The translations under genes were made by a program, and so were the position numbers. The notes beneath the pieces were generated by a model. That model searched no databases, was not told the DNA's origin, and saw only the letters and a program-made list of their open reading frames with translations. This document shows, in pieces, positions 47,677-59,000 of a DNA stretch of 64,000 bases (its first letter is position 1; each line of letters begins with the position of its first letter). This DNA is from Chlorella sorokiniana (lineage: Eukaryota > Chlorophyta > Trebouxiophyceae > Chlorellales > Chlorellaceae). The stretch is from contig CP084619.1 of NCBI GenBank assembly GCA_025917655.1, positions 1,364,001 through 1,428,000 of the forward strand, read 5' to 3'.

Positions 47677-48568
47677 CTCAACTGCACAGGGGTAGGGAGT
47701 TGGGAAAATAGCAACAGCTGTCAACAACAAGAGGAACATGTTTGGAGCGTTACCTCTGCGCTAGCAAGGAGGCTGGCGCAGGGTGGAGCGCCACTGGTGG
47801 CGAGCGGCACCACCCGCACCGCACCTGGGGGAGCTGCGGGGGCTGCGGGGGCGCAGGGGCCACATGGTTGCTCGCCGTGACTCCCGAGGCTGCGCCGTTG
47901 GTGCTAACAGCCCGGGCAACCACCCAAGCGGTGCGGCACTGCCGGTGCGCAGATGTCAGCGCCCCGGGCCGCAGGCCCTTGGTGCTGCCTGAAAAGGATA
48001 CTGTATTTTGCATGTCTTGACGCGTGGGGTGGCCTGTGCACAGCCTGCCTCACAGGGGGTCAGGCAAGGAGGCGATGTCTTCCCCGCTAACAACGAACGC
48101 TCGTGACCCTGACAGGTATGGACCTTCCGACAGTGTCGATCGAGGTCCATGGCCTGCTGGGAAAGCCTCAACGGGCTCTGAGTCGACCTCCGCAGCACGC
48201 CCCAGCAGAACATGAGCGAGGAAGCGCAATCGAAATTGGCGGGTCTTTACTGCATTCCGACATGCTCAACTGTTCAAGCGCTACCTTACTGGCCGCTGCA
48301 AGCTCTCGGCAAGCTGAGGCCTAACCAAAACCCCAACCCCTCCTCTCCAGTTGGTGGCAACGCCGCTGGGTGTCTGCTGCCTTGCCGCATTCTTCTTAGG
48401 TATGCTGCTGTTCATAATTTCAATGATAGCTCATTCCATGCAGTGTGCACTGACACTGACCAATGGCGGCGTTGGTCAAGTGTTGGAGGTGCTGGTCAAC
48501 ACGTTCCCTGTTCTCCACAAACCATGCCCCCAACGCCACTCCACACTGCCTGCAGGCCTGCAGGGACC
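47677..48568. other. Divergent intergenic region
   Basis: Lies between the coiled-coil gene (-) and the phytocyanin-like gene (+). A minus-strand open frame at 47752-48013 ends at a good donor (AGAG then GTAACG), but joining it to the next exon creates a stop, so it was not added. The region should hold both promoters. Confidence 0.35.
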
Positions 48569-49406
48569 ATGAGGGCCGGCACAGTTGCAATCGCGGCCTT
48601 GCTGGCTTTTGGCTGCCTGGCGGCGGCGGCGGCAGCCTCCCCCTCAGCCGCCCGGGCCGCCGCCTGCTGCAGCTGGCCACCACCTTCCAGGTTGACTGGG
48701 ACCTCGCTTATGGTGCGCTGATGTGGCACAGTGAGCTTGCCCACTCTCGAAGCGTGCAGTCTGTTCCTGGCTGGGAGCTGAGCGTGGCGCCTGCTCGCCT
48801 GCGTGCAAGTCGTGGGGCTGACCGCAGTCCAGTTGACCCTTCGCCTGCCCGCGTGCGCGCCCCATATTTCGACGCACGTAGTGCCCTACCCCCGCCTGAC
48901 TGCCCGCTGCGGCGACATGGTCACCTTCCGCTGGAGCGGCGCCACGGAGCAGACCGTTGCGGCGCTGGCCAGCAATTCGGCGGCACAGGTCCTGGGTGAG
49001 CCTCTGGCGGCGGATTTCTGCCCCGATTTGTGGCTCGCTCTCCACTGCTTCCTCACCGCCTGCCGCCGCCTGAAGCAGCAGGCATGCCAAAAAGGCTGCC
49101 CTTCATGCTACAACGATGTGCATTCCTTTCGTCCATGCAGCTGCCTGTGCTGGTGCTGCACCCCTGACTGAGGCCACCACGACAGGGGAGTACACAGCTG
49201 AGCTGCTTGAGCCTGGAACCTTGTATTTTGTTCAACCCAGCACATGTCAGCGCGGCCAGGTGGTGGTGGTGAACGTGGCGTGCGATGAAGTGCCTGCAGT
49301 GGCAGGCGGCGGTGGAGACGGGCGTCCGCCGTTGCCCGCCAGTGGGCCGACGTTTGGCGAGCCGCCTGCTGAGGGCCCAGCCCCCACACCTGCCACTTTC
49401 ATATAA
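48569..49406 (+). CDS. Phytocyanin-like (cupredoxin fold) secreted protein lacking copper ligands
   Basis: Three exons, 48569-48712, 48882-48995 and 49141-49406. A clear signal peptide opens the protein: MRAGTVAIAALLAFGCLAAA then AAASPSAARA. The cupredoxin-like body reads ATTFQVDWDL, VPYPRLTARCGDMVTFRWSG, an AACAGAAPLTEA Cys region, EYTAELLEPGTLYFVQPSTC and QRGQVVVVNVACDE. In true phytocyanins the ligands are His (after VxF), Cys, His (GHCxxGQ) and Met/Gln. Here the first His site is Gln (ATEQTV) and the GHC site is STC, so copper binding is unlikely, as in early-nodulin-like proteins. The tail is Pro/Gly-rich (EPPAEGPAPTPATFI), like arabinogalactan-type cell-surface proteins. One base is missing between the signal peptide and the body (near 48650-48665); exons sum to 524, one short of 525 (174 residues). 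Confidence 0.78.
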
Positions 49407-49800
49407 GTCCGAGTCTCATGCTGGCCTGCTTGGGCCCTCTTGATGGCATACATCCAGGGCCGATGCTGTGCTGCGCAGCCAAAGCTCGCCGTGATCAGCA
49501 CAGCATGGCCCTCAGCTGCAAGCAAGCAATTATCCTTTTGCACACATTCATCCCGCGTCATTTATCTTGTGATTTGTTCCTGGTCAGGCTTATTCAGTCC
49601 CTATTGGGCTGCCTCCAGCTGTAGGCTTAGGTCCCCCGGGTACTTCACCCACTCTGAGGCATGGCACTCTGCACTCGCATGCGTTCCACCAAAGCTAGAG
49701 TAACTTTGTTAGTAGTTCTAGCAGAATGTCAGCAGTGTCATCGACAGGTATGGGCAGCATGCCTGAGGCGCATGCGCCTGCGGGTCGGCCCACCCGCCGC
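49407..49800. other. Convergent intergenic region
   Basis: Separates the phytocyanin-like gene (+) and the small membrane-protein gene (-). Composition is less GC-rich than the genes. It probably consists of the two 3' tails. No gene or repeat is recognised. Confidence 0.4.
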
Positions 49801-50524
49801 TCACGCCGGCGGCGGTGCCGTCTTTGTGAACCAGGACAGCACCCAAATGCCCCATTTCAGCACACGCTGAGCCTTGGCCAGCACGCCGATGATGTACCTA
49901 CAGTACAGCATGACACAGAAAAGGGAAGACAGATGGCGCAGAAGCTTGTAGCTCTGAAGCGAAGCATGCGCGCAGCTTTTGTGGCCCACACACTCAATGC
50001 TGCTGTCTGCGTCGGCGTCATGCGATGCCCACATCCCCTCCATGTACCGCCTCACCAGTTGATGTACTTCCAAAAGGCCCAGATGAGCACCGGGCTGGAC
50101 CACACCAGCAACCGATAGCCCAGGTGCGCAGCCGGCACGGCCACCGCCCACGCTGCCCTGGCCAGCCCAACCTGTGCAGGAAAGCAGCAGTATTGCACAG
50201 CTTACTGCCCCTCATATCGCTACCAGCGTTTGAGGGGCACCAGGCGCACTAGCGCTGCCTGGAGACTCCTCTTTGATACGCTGGCCAGGCAAGCACCGAC
50301 GGCGGCCTGCTGGACTCTGCTGCTCACCAGCAGCATGCCTGCTGGGCGCACGAACCCGGGAAGCCATTGCGTAGCCCCTTCCAGCGCCCCTCTGCTGGTG
50401 TTCACTTGAGGCTTTGGCAGAGGCTCCCTGGTGGCCGCCGCTGCAGCCTGGCGCAGCGGCGCCGCTGGGGAGCCGCCTGCGGCCGTGGCCCTTCTTGAGC
50501 AGCAGCTGAACTCCTCTTGGACAT
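49801..50524 (-). CDS. Small membrane protein, function unknown
   Basis: Likely start MSKRSSAAAQEG at 50524. The N-terminal exon then reads REPLPKPQVNTSRGALEGAT, QWLPGFVRPAGMLLVSSRV and QQAAVGACLASVSKRSLQAA. The second exon (about 50172-50065) is VGLARAAWAVAVPAAHLGYR, LLVWSSPVLIWAFWKYIN. It is joined in phase through a GT-AG intron to a last exon YIIGVLAKAQRVLKWGIWVL then SWFTKTAPPPA, ending at 49801. Two or three membrane spans and a basic, Ala-rich front suggest an organelle membrane protein, but this is inference. Frame slips are needed near the GGCGCCGC run around 50460 and near 50232 to connect the parts. No family is recognised. Confidence 0.55.
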
Positions 50525-51396
50525 ACTGAAACACGGTCAAAAGTCAGTTGGCGAAGAATAGAGGGCCCATTCGGAGACAAGGCAGCTTAACCAGTCATCA
50601 GGCGTGAGCCAGCTTCCACTTTTGGAAGGCTGCTGTTTGATGCAGCAGCCTTTTGCTGAAAGACGGAAATGGATACCGTGATTTCGGTTGATTGTTTCCT
50701 TAACGTCCTGGGTTACATGATAAGCAGCAGCCTGAGGAGCAGCTTGTTCAGCAAGGACACAGCTGGAGGTGGAGGGTACTAAAATGTGAGACTCTCCCAA
50801 GTGGATATCCAGGTTGCGCAAATAGCAACTTTTAAGAGACAGGGGGTATGGAGCATGGCAATGGTGACAAGAGGCAATGCATGGATGGGAGGCGGGCAGC
50901 AGGGCGGCGGGCACGACGCCCCTCCGCCACTGCAGCCTCGCGGGCAGATGGTCGAGAGGCATTGCGGGTGTTGTGGTGGGTGGGGGTTCACAAAGGGTGC
51001 AACTGCTGTTTCTGCCTAGTCACACATTCATACAAAGCCGCGGCAGGTTCTACAGCCAATGGTGGTGCTGCTGGTGCCCACTGTGTTGGCTGGCTGACTG
51101 GCCGGGCCCAAAAAGAGACGAGATGGTCAGTGATGGTACAGTTGCATGCGGATGTCTCGCTACACTAAGGCGGGCGCGCCGCTGCTGCCCTGCCGACTAT
51201 ACTGGCTCGCTCGCTTGCTGACTGGCTGGCTGGGAAGGGGCTGCGTGGGTGCTGGCTGCCTGCCAGCGGCTGCTGCTGCCTGAGGCAGGCACTGAGAGGG
51301 CTCGTAGAAGGAAGCCGGCTGGTGGATTGGTACGGTGGCAGGGCGGGCCGGGCCTGTGCCATAGCGCAGAGTGGGCCGCCCAGCCCTGCTCAGTGG
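50525..51396. other. Intergenic region (same-strand genes)
   Basis: Holds the promoter of the small membrane-protein gene and the 3' end of the HAD gene. Several direct repeats of the CTGGCTGGCTGG type occur at 51219-51231. Open frames on both strands lack recognisable features. Confidence 0.4.
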
Positions 51397-53434
51397 TCAC
51401 GCTGCGCTGCGCTGTGCCGCCAGAACGCCCAGCACCTGCTCCACCTCGGCCCAGTCCCGTACCCTGCGGCCACACAGCACAGCAGCGACCAGGGCAGACC
51501 TCAGGGAATGGACAAACCGCATGCATGCACGGCGTAAACAAGCAGAACAGCTGCAGCACGTCCTTTGCCTGGTGGCGCCACATGTGAGATGCCGCCCTTC
51601 ACACCCCCTCCAGTCCATCCGGGGCACCACCATCCGCTGGGCCCAGTGCCCCGCCAGCACCAGCCGCGCCGCCGCTCACCGAGTGATGCGGTGGTGGGAG
51701 GGTCCGTCGGCGGTCTTGGACCAGGGGTAGGCGTGCTGCCAGTCGTACAGCAGCACCTGGATGCCGGCCTGGGCGCATTCCAGCGCGTAGGCAGGGTTGT
51801 CGTCCACCAACACCTCGGCGCCAATGGCCCTGCCGGGGGGGCAGCCGACAACAGGCGGGAGCGTCTGCAGCTGCTGCGCACGGCTGCCTGCCTGGCAGGA
51901 GGGGGCGCTGGGAGGAGGTGCGCTGCCCGAGGGTTTGCATGGCGGCATGCCTTCTTGCCAGGCTGCGGGCGCGACCCACCTGCAGATTTCGCTCTTCTTC
52001 TTGCTGGCCCCTTCCAGCGCAAAGTGGTTGCCAAAGTGGACCTCGGTAAACACCTGGAGGCCAGTGTGTGTTGGGGGAGGCGGGATGCTGGGCCAGTGAG
52101 TGGGGCGGTGCGGGGCAAGCGTGGCAGGGCATCAGCCCCCAGGGCCCGTGCCATGAATGGGGTCCCTGGGCCTGCATGACCATCACCAAGGCGCACCGCC
52201 CACAGAACGCAAGATGAGCGGTGCGGGGCGGCGCCGCCGCACCTGGGGGAAGTGTCGGTCCAGCCAGTGCAGCGTGGGCGCCTGGATGCAATGCTGGCGG
52301 GAGGTGACCACCACGAGGTCGCAGGCGGGGCGCAGGCGCTGCAGAGCCTCGTACGCGCCTGCGTGGGGCAAAGGGGGGGAGATGGAGCAAGGCGCGGCGT
52401 GGCCCCGTGTGGAGCTGGGCCCAACACACAGTGGTAAAGAGGGCCCAACTGACCAGAGCTAGGGGCAATGTGTGCTGCAGGATATGCAATTGAGGAAAGC
52501 GTGGCCACACGCGCCGCGACAAGCGGGGCAACAAGCACCGCGGCGCACCTGGAATTGTCTCGATGCCCGCCGCAAAGTGGCGGCTGCGGAAGAACTCGTG
52601 CACACGCTGGTTGCTCTCGTCCGGGGCACAGCCCCAGATCTGCGCTCGACAAGGGGAAAGCGGCCACCGCCGATTGAAACCACATGTACAGGGCGCAGAG
52701 GGCAGATAGAGCCACAGGCGCATGCGCTTCCCCAGCGTCCGGGCGCAGGTTGCCGCTACTGATCTTGCCCGCTGGCCTTCCCACCTTTGCAAAATCGTAG
52801 ACCCAGTAGTCAGCAACGTTGTACTCCAACCCATAAGCCTCCAGGCAAAATTTGTTAAGGGAGTGCAGAAAGCGGCCTAGCACTGCAACAGGGCAGAAGG
52901 CGACAGGTGCCGAGGGCGCACGTCACACAGCCTGCCGCATGAACGCGTGTGGCAGACCAAGACATTCTTGGGGACAATGACGGCAGCATCAGCGACCACA
53001 GACCAGCAGCCGCCAAAGGTAAGGCGGCGGTAGCTGGAAAATGTCGGCCCGGACCCTCCATGCCTCCCGATCCCAGGGTTCCCACCTTCATCGACATCCA
53101 CCGCAACGCGCAGTCGCTGTTGCCGGCAGGGCATGCCTAATGTGGTGCTACTGCTGCTGCTGCTATGGTTGTTGCTGCTGCTGCTGGGTGCGTGTTGCAG
53201 CAGGGAGGGGCCTGAGCTGCTTGCGTTGCGCTCGGCCGCCGCAGCGCCCAGCGCCGCCGCCGGTTCAACAGCTGGATCCCCGTTGCGGCGTTGCAGGCGT
53301 CGCCCCAGCTGGTGGCTGCCGCTGTCATGCCGGAGCGAGCTTGCTGCAGGCAGGCAGCACTGCCTGCCAACGGGAGGCCGCATTGCCCTGTGGGCGCAGC
53401 TGGCGCCCCCTAGCAAGTGGGCAGCCATCGCCAT
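51397..53434 (-). CDS. HAD-superfamily 5'-nucleotidase-like phosphatase, probably organellar
   Basis: Seven exons, all with clean GT-AG junctions: 53434-53086, 52882-52785, 52639-52549, 52358-52243, 52053-51980, 51829-51680, 51463-51397. They sum to 945 bases, exactly 315 codons, with no slip. The start MAMAAHLLGGASCAHRAMRP begins an Arg/Ser-rich leader consistent with plastid or mitochondrial import. HAD motif I is RVAVDVDEVLGRFL (nucleophile Asp in DVD). Motif II is LVVVTSRQ. The Lys/Asp motifs are ASKKKSEICR and AEVLVDDNPAYALE. Other family pieces: GLEYNVADYWVYDFAK, PTLHWLDRHFPQV, VHFGNHFALEG, VLLYDWQHAYPWSK. It is closest to plant and bacterial HAD proteins grouped with 5'(3')-deoxyribonucleotidases. 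The substrate is not known. The first intron splits motif I. Confidence 0.88.
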
Positions 53435-53752
53435 GGCGAGAGTAAACTGCCAAGGCACCGCTGCGCAATGGCAGACCGGGACCTCCCTGCCGGCCGCAGC
53501 ATTTCAAGTGTCTCCAGTGGTCCCCGGTGGCACAACAACAGCATAGTCGGCTCGCCCAGCTGCCCTTTGCATCCACGCATCTGCGCCTGAGTGCGTTGCA
53601 GCCAGTGGGCGCTCGACCCGTCAGGGTGAGGCCCCAGCTAACATGCACCCCGCCGTGACGGTGTAGTGGTGTTTCGGGCTTCCGGCTGGCCATACACGCA
53701 TTCCTGTCATCGTGCAACTGGCCAACGGTTTTGCGCCGACTCCCGCGATAAG
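53435..53752. promoter_or_regulatory. Bidirectional promoter, HAD gene / ankyrin gene
   Basis: Only 318 bases lie between the two divergent start codons. No coding pattern or recognised element is present. Shared regulation is possible but is inference. Confidence 0.45.
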
Positions 53753-54985
53753 ATGTTGGCAGCAGCAGGGCGGCTGACGCTCTCCTCGCCGCTTGTGGCC
53801 GTCGCAACGGCAGGAGACGCCGCTGCAACGCTCGCCCTTTTTGATGAGGTGGGCCTCTGCAGGAGCTGTGTACGAGCGAGCGTTTGCACTACATCTCTGG
53901 CTAGAAGCAGCCTTCACCTGGGCTGTGGGAGTCAGCTTGGGAGCCGACTCGGCGCCCTTCATCACAGCCCGCAATTGCTGCGGCTTGCAAACCGCAGGAG
54001 GGCTACTGCAGCATCGACACACGCTCTCTGTACCAGTCCACCCTGCTTCACACCGCGTCCAAGCACGGACACACAGAGCTGGCACGTGCTCTGCTGCAGC
54101 GCGGCGCCAACGTCAACATGCTCGACTTCGGCGGCATGCGCCGCTCGCCGCTGCACTGGGCCTGCCACGGCGGGCACGTCGCGCTGGTGGAGTTGCTGTT
54201 GGAGGCAGGGGCCGACACGACGGTGGGTGGATACGTGAGTGGCGGCTTGGTGCTGTGGGGTGCAGAGGCACGACAGCTATGAGCCTGTGTCCTTGCACCG
54301 CCAATCATGCCATTAACACGTGTGCCAACGTGCCTGAATCGCCCCATGACGAGAACGAAACCCTGAGCACGCCTATGAGGGTTCAAAACTATAACTGCTG
54401 ATGGGCGCACTTCCATTCTCGCTGCACTGTCGTTGCCGCTGCTTGAGCCTGTGGCCCCGCTGCCGCCGCCGTGCAAAGCGACATGCAGCGCTTCCCTGCC
54501 TCATGCAGGCGGACGGACGGTCTTGGAGCAAGCTGGTGCAGGGTTCTCGCTGCGGCAGCCTGATCCCAAGGGACCAGCCAACCGAGTCAGTGGAAAGCAT
54601 GTGCCGCACGAATGCCGTCAGGTGAGCTGGAGGGGGAGCAGTTAATGCCTGCGCCTTGGTCGGGTGACAGAGGCGCCTTTGTTGTCAGCGTGCATGTTTC
54701 ACGTGCTCAGCGTGCTTATCTCGCGTGCCCTGCTGGCGTTCTCGCAGGCTGGCACTGACGCGCCCAGCATGGCACCCGGGCCTCCACCACATGTGGCCGC
54801 AGCGCTTCAGGGACGCGGTACGGCTGCTGCTTCTGGCAGCCAGCTGCCTGCCAGGATGCAGGCCGGATGACAGCTGCAGTGGCAGCGGTGACGGTAGCAG
54901 CACCTGCCCTGTGCTGCCGCTGAGCCAGGATTTGGTGCTCGAGGTAGTTAAGCGGGCAGCCTACCCCATTTCGCGCTGGATGTAG
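53753..54985 (+). CDS. Ankyrin-repeat protein
   Basis: Four exons: 53753-53848, 53998-54234, 54509-54621, 54748-54985. They sum to 684 bases, exactly 228 codons, with no slip. The start is MLAAAGRLTLSSPLVAVATA. Exon 2 holds two ankyrin repeats: STLLHTASKHGHTELARALL then QRGANVN, and SPLHWACHGGHVALVELLLE then AGADTTVGG. Exon 3 (ADGRSWSKLVQG...) may contain a decayed repeat. The C-terminal exon, LHHMWPQRFRDAVRLLLLAA, LPLSQDLVLEVVKRAAYPIS, RWM, resembles the helical tails that follow ankyrin repeats in many green algal proteins (F/RxAVRxLLL... LxxDLLLxVxxxAA). Ankyrin repeats mediate protein binding; no catalytic domain is present, so the partner is unknown. Confidence 0.85.
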
Positions 54986-56088
54986 CAGACGCTGCAGCCA
55001 GACGCCACGTAAGTGTCTGCTGTGGCGGTGCTGTGGCTGTATAATGTGCCGTGGCTGTATAATGTGAACGCATGTTGGCGTTTTTGTACCCACAAATGCT
55101 CTTTGTACTCAAAGGCTGTTTCATTACTAACTTTCCGCTATGGACTCCTCTATACTGATACACATAGTGTTGTAGCATTCCGATTCTGTCCGCTGAGGCT
55201 GTCATCCAGGCAGCAGATGCTTGATGCTGCGATGTGGGTGCACTGTGGGTGCGGGTGCACCGACCGCCGCTGGGCAGTGCCGCTGTTGGGGTTTTGACCG
55301 TGTTGTCGATTGCTTGCGCCGGCGAACGTACTCGTTTTCCTTTATCATTCTGGTTGCGGGGAGTGTGCAAGCCCCGCGGTGGCCACGGTACATGCCAGCT
55401 GTGCGCGCAGTCTTTGTCAAGTAGCAGTCAGTAGTGAATCACCCTTTCTGCGTAGCTTTCTCGCCTTGCCTTGTGTTCCTGGGGCGCCTCTTGTTTGCAG
55501 ACTCGATGGGCTTCTGGTGAGGAGGTGGCCGGCCGCAGCGGTGGTCGCTCTGGTGGTGATTCACGCCCGTGCGGGCGTAAGCAGGAGGCTTCTGCAGCGG
55601 CGTTGGAGTGCGGCGGCGCAAGGTGCCAGGCAAGTGAGAGGGTGGGCGCCAGAGTGCTGCCGCTGCTCTTGGTAAGCTCTGAACGCGCTGCTTTATGCGA
55701 CGAGGGGGCTGGCGGCAGCGTCTGAAGCCCCGGACCGCGATCGCTGCAACCCCGCGCCATCCTGCGGCCCTTGGTCTCTGTCCAGCCTTCTCTAGCTTCA
55801 TTAAATGCTCTAGAGTGCTGGGATGGAGGCCTGACTGCTGCCGGCTCGTGGCCTGCCGCACCCCGTTTGCTGCCAAGCCCGCGCCTCGGGGTGCCGCTTT
55901 TGCCCTTCTCACTTCGTAGAAACGACTTCCAGGCTCTTGAGACCGCTCAAGAGCAGGGCAGCCAGCCGGCACCCTTGGTGTTGCCTGCCCACTGTTGGGG
56001 CGGAGGCCGTTTGCCGCAGCCGCAGCCGCTTCACCTCTGGGTGCACCCGGCTCCTTTCTGGTGCATCCTGCAGACCAAAGCAGGCGTT
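54986..56088. other. Intergenic region with a tandem duplication
   Basis: No gene is called. GTGGCTGTATAATGTG occurs twice, at 55033-55048 and 55051-55066, an 18-base tandem repeat just past the ankyrin stop. Open frames between 55400 and 55970 on both strands have coding-like composition but no motif or splice structure. An upstream exon of the next gene here is possible. Confidence 0.4.
55033..55066 (+). repeat. Two-copy 18-base tandem repeat
   Basis: Two copies of GTGGCTGTATAATGTG separated by two bases, in the 3' region of the ankyrin gene. It is AT-rich for this genome. It could be a recent replication-slippage duplication. Confidence 0.85.
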
Positions 56089-59000
56089 ATGAGTACTGGC
56101 ATCAAGGTGAAGGCCCCGCTCAGCTTGAAAATTGGCGGGCTGGTGGATGCAGCACGGGCCCCAGGTGGGTGCTGCCCCCTGCTCGTCAGACGACTGCTGC
56201 CCTCATGCAGCGGCAGTTTGTTTGCTGGCCTTCATGAGCTTGCAACGACATGCTGTGGTGAAGCTGCGCATGAGGACGCCTTGTGCTGTGCTGAAGCCCC
56301 TTGCGCTGCTGCTGTACCGCTCCCTGGACTGGGCAGCCGAGCCTTCCTCTCGCTGCCTGCACCCGGCCTATGATGCAGAGGTTGCGAGGACGCCGCGGTC
56401 AGCGCGGCGTGCTGGCAACGTGCAGACGCCCTTTGAAGCAGCGGTGCAGCAGGAGGCGGAGCGTGCTGGCGAGGCGCCTGGTGGCCTCGTGTCCGATGAG
56501 GAAATGGCCTGGCGCCTGCACCAGGAGCTGAACGCTCGTTCGCCAGTGCTGCGCACCCGCTCTCGCAAGCACAGCGAGACGGGTGCTCCCCCTCTGCAGC
56601 GGAAGTTAAGGAGGCGGCTGCCCCTGCCCCCAGCAAGTGCAGCACAGGCCAGCAAGATGGGAATGCAGGGGAGGAACAGCCGCCTGTAGCAGCCCTTCCA
56701 GCAGTTGTTGCAGCAGCCAAGCCTGTCAAGGCCAAGCAGCCGCAGCAGCGCAGCAGTAGCAGGGTTGGCAAGACTGCTGAGGCCCCAACAACAGTGAAGG
56801 AGGAGGAGACGAAGTCGGCGAAGGCGGCTGCGGCGGCAGTGGCCGCGGCTGCAGTGGCAGCTGTCATCAAGGCGGAGGACGGCGGCAAGACGGCAGTCCT
56901 GGCCACTAAACCGACGCATGGCGCGGGTGAAGGCAAGTCCGCTGCAGCTGCCTTGCAGCAGGCGGCCGCCGCGCCGCTGGCTGAGAAGTCCAAGCCCAGC
57001 AAGACCAAGCCTGCACCCAGCCAACCTGGCAAGCCCGCGTCGGACAGGCCCGCCAGCAAACCAGCGTTGGCAACAGACAAGGGCAAGGATGCGGGCAAGG
57101 CGGCTAAGCCGCTGAAGATCCCGCGCCTGCCCATGGTTCGCCACGCGCGCAAGTGGTACCGCTGCCGTGTGCTCAAGGACGCCGGCGACAAAGTCCTTAT
57201 GGGTGAGTGCCGCGCCGCCAGGCTGTCGCATGGTCCTGCCTGGATGCCGTGCCGCACCTGGCTGCTTCAATGCTCAGGCTGTGCGAGCACAGCTTTGCGT
57301 GGAGCAAGCGCAGAGGGTGTCACTTCAACCCCCTCCCCTGCTCCCGGCAGAATTCTCTGGCATGGAGGCTGAGATCCCCTCTGCCTGGGTCCCGCGAGAC
57401 TCCGACCGCATCTGGCGCGGGTCCTACAAGGGCAAGGTGTGGCGTGTGGAAGGGGGTGGTGGGCCTCTCGTGTGCGGCAAGGAAGGCGGCATGCTGCATC
57501 CTGCCCTGTGCTGGCTCGCTGTGCCCCTCACATCCCGGCTGTTGGGCAGGGCTGTGGGGTGGTGCGGCCGAGCCGGCCCTGTTGACCGCCACTGCTGCGC
57601 TGTGCAGGACTGGAAGTATCTGGGGGAGGGTGCCTGGGCCCCCAAGGGCAAAGCTGCTGCTGGCGGCACCAAGTCCCGCAGCGGCAGCAAGCCACGGGGC
57701 GGGAGTGCCTCTGCGTCTGCCAGCCGCGACGAGCGCGCCGGCTCTGTGGCACTCGGCCAGGATGGCGACGCGGACCAGGATGAGGAGATGGATGATGGCG
57801 AGGAGGAGGCGCAGTCGCGGCAGCAGCAGGCTCAGCCAGCGGCGGGGCAGAAGCGTGGGGCGATGGATGCTGGCCTGGAGGCCTCCCCCTGCCCCTGCCG
57901 CCCAGGGTGCGAGGCAGGCGCAGGGTGCGGAGGCGGCGGCGGAGGCTGCGGAGGTGGAGCCCGGCGCTCCGCCTAAGAAGAAGCCGCGCATCCGCAGCGG
58001 GCGCAAGCGGCTGGACCCCATCGTGCGCGAGGCGCTGCAGGCGGCGGAGAAAGGTGGGTGGTGGGCGTTGGGGTGGTGCTGGTCGGGCAAGGGGATGGTC
58101 GGCACCACATCAGCAGGAGCGCTTGATGGGCTGTGCCTCTCTGGTACCGTGGCAAGCATTGCCTGCTTCTTCAGCCTGGCATCAAGCCAGTTTGTACCCC
58201 TGTTCTGCCTGGCTGCAGCGCAAGAGCAATCGGATGCGGATGGCGGCTCCACGCAGGAGCAGCAGCAGGCAGCAGCAGCAGCAGCAGAGGTGGCCTCGCC
58301 CTGCGCGCCAGCAGTGGCTGCAGCATTCGTGCCACCGTCTCGCGGACGGGACACGGCAACTGAGGCGCCTGCTGCGGCAGCAGGCGTCGCCATGGGGCCT
58401 CCAGCTGCTGCCACCCCTGAACGTCCCAGCTGGATTGGCGCCGGCAGCAAGCAGTCGGCTATGGCAGCGGCGCCGCCCGACCACACCCCAACCCCGAGAC
58501 GCCGCTCACCAAGCTGGCTGCCAGGCCCCACCACTCCAGGCATGCAGCCCCTGAGCCCGCGCGCAGCAGCGGCAGCAGCGCTGCCCAGCCCCCTGGCGCA
58601 CGCCGGGCCTGAGGCGAAGCAGCCAGGCAGCCGCGCGGCGCTGCCGCCGTGCGCGCCGCTGCCGCCGTGTCGTCGGCAGAGCTGGCGCTGCCCATTCCGC
58701 TGAGCCCACGTAGCGGCAAGCGCGGCCATGCAGCCGCGACCCTGGATGCGCCTCTCAGCCCGCAGTCACGTGCAGGCGGCGCCAAGCCGCGTGCCGGTAG
58801 CAGCGGCGAGGACGAGGCGGCGGTGGGGGCGCGGTGGGCGCGTCGCCGCACGGCGCCGCCGCCGTGCAGCCACTGCCTCGGACACCACCAGCTCCGACTC
58901 TGAGGCGGAAGCAGAGGATGAAGAGGACAGCAGCGGCGCCGCCAGCGACTCAGCTGAGGACGCCGTGCGGCAGCGGCCGCGCCGCGCCGCCCGCAAGGCC

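Noticed and set aside
47752-48013. Possible first exon of the coiled-coil gene on the minus strand
   Set aside because: It ends at a good donor, but joining it to the next acceptor makes a stop codon, so the link is unsupported.
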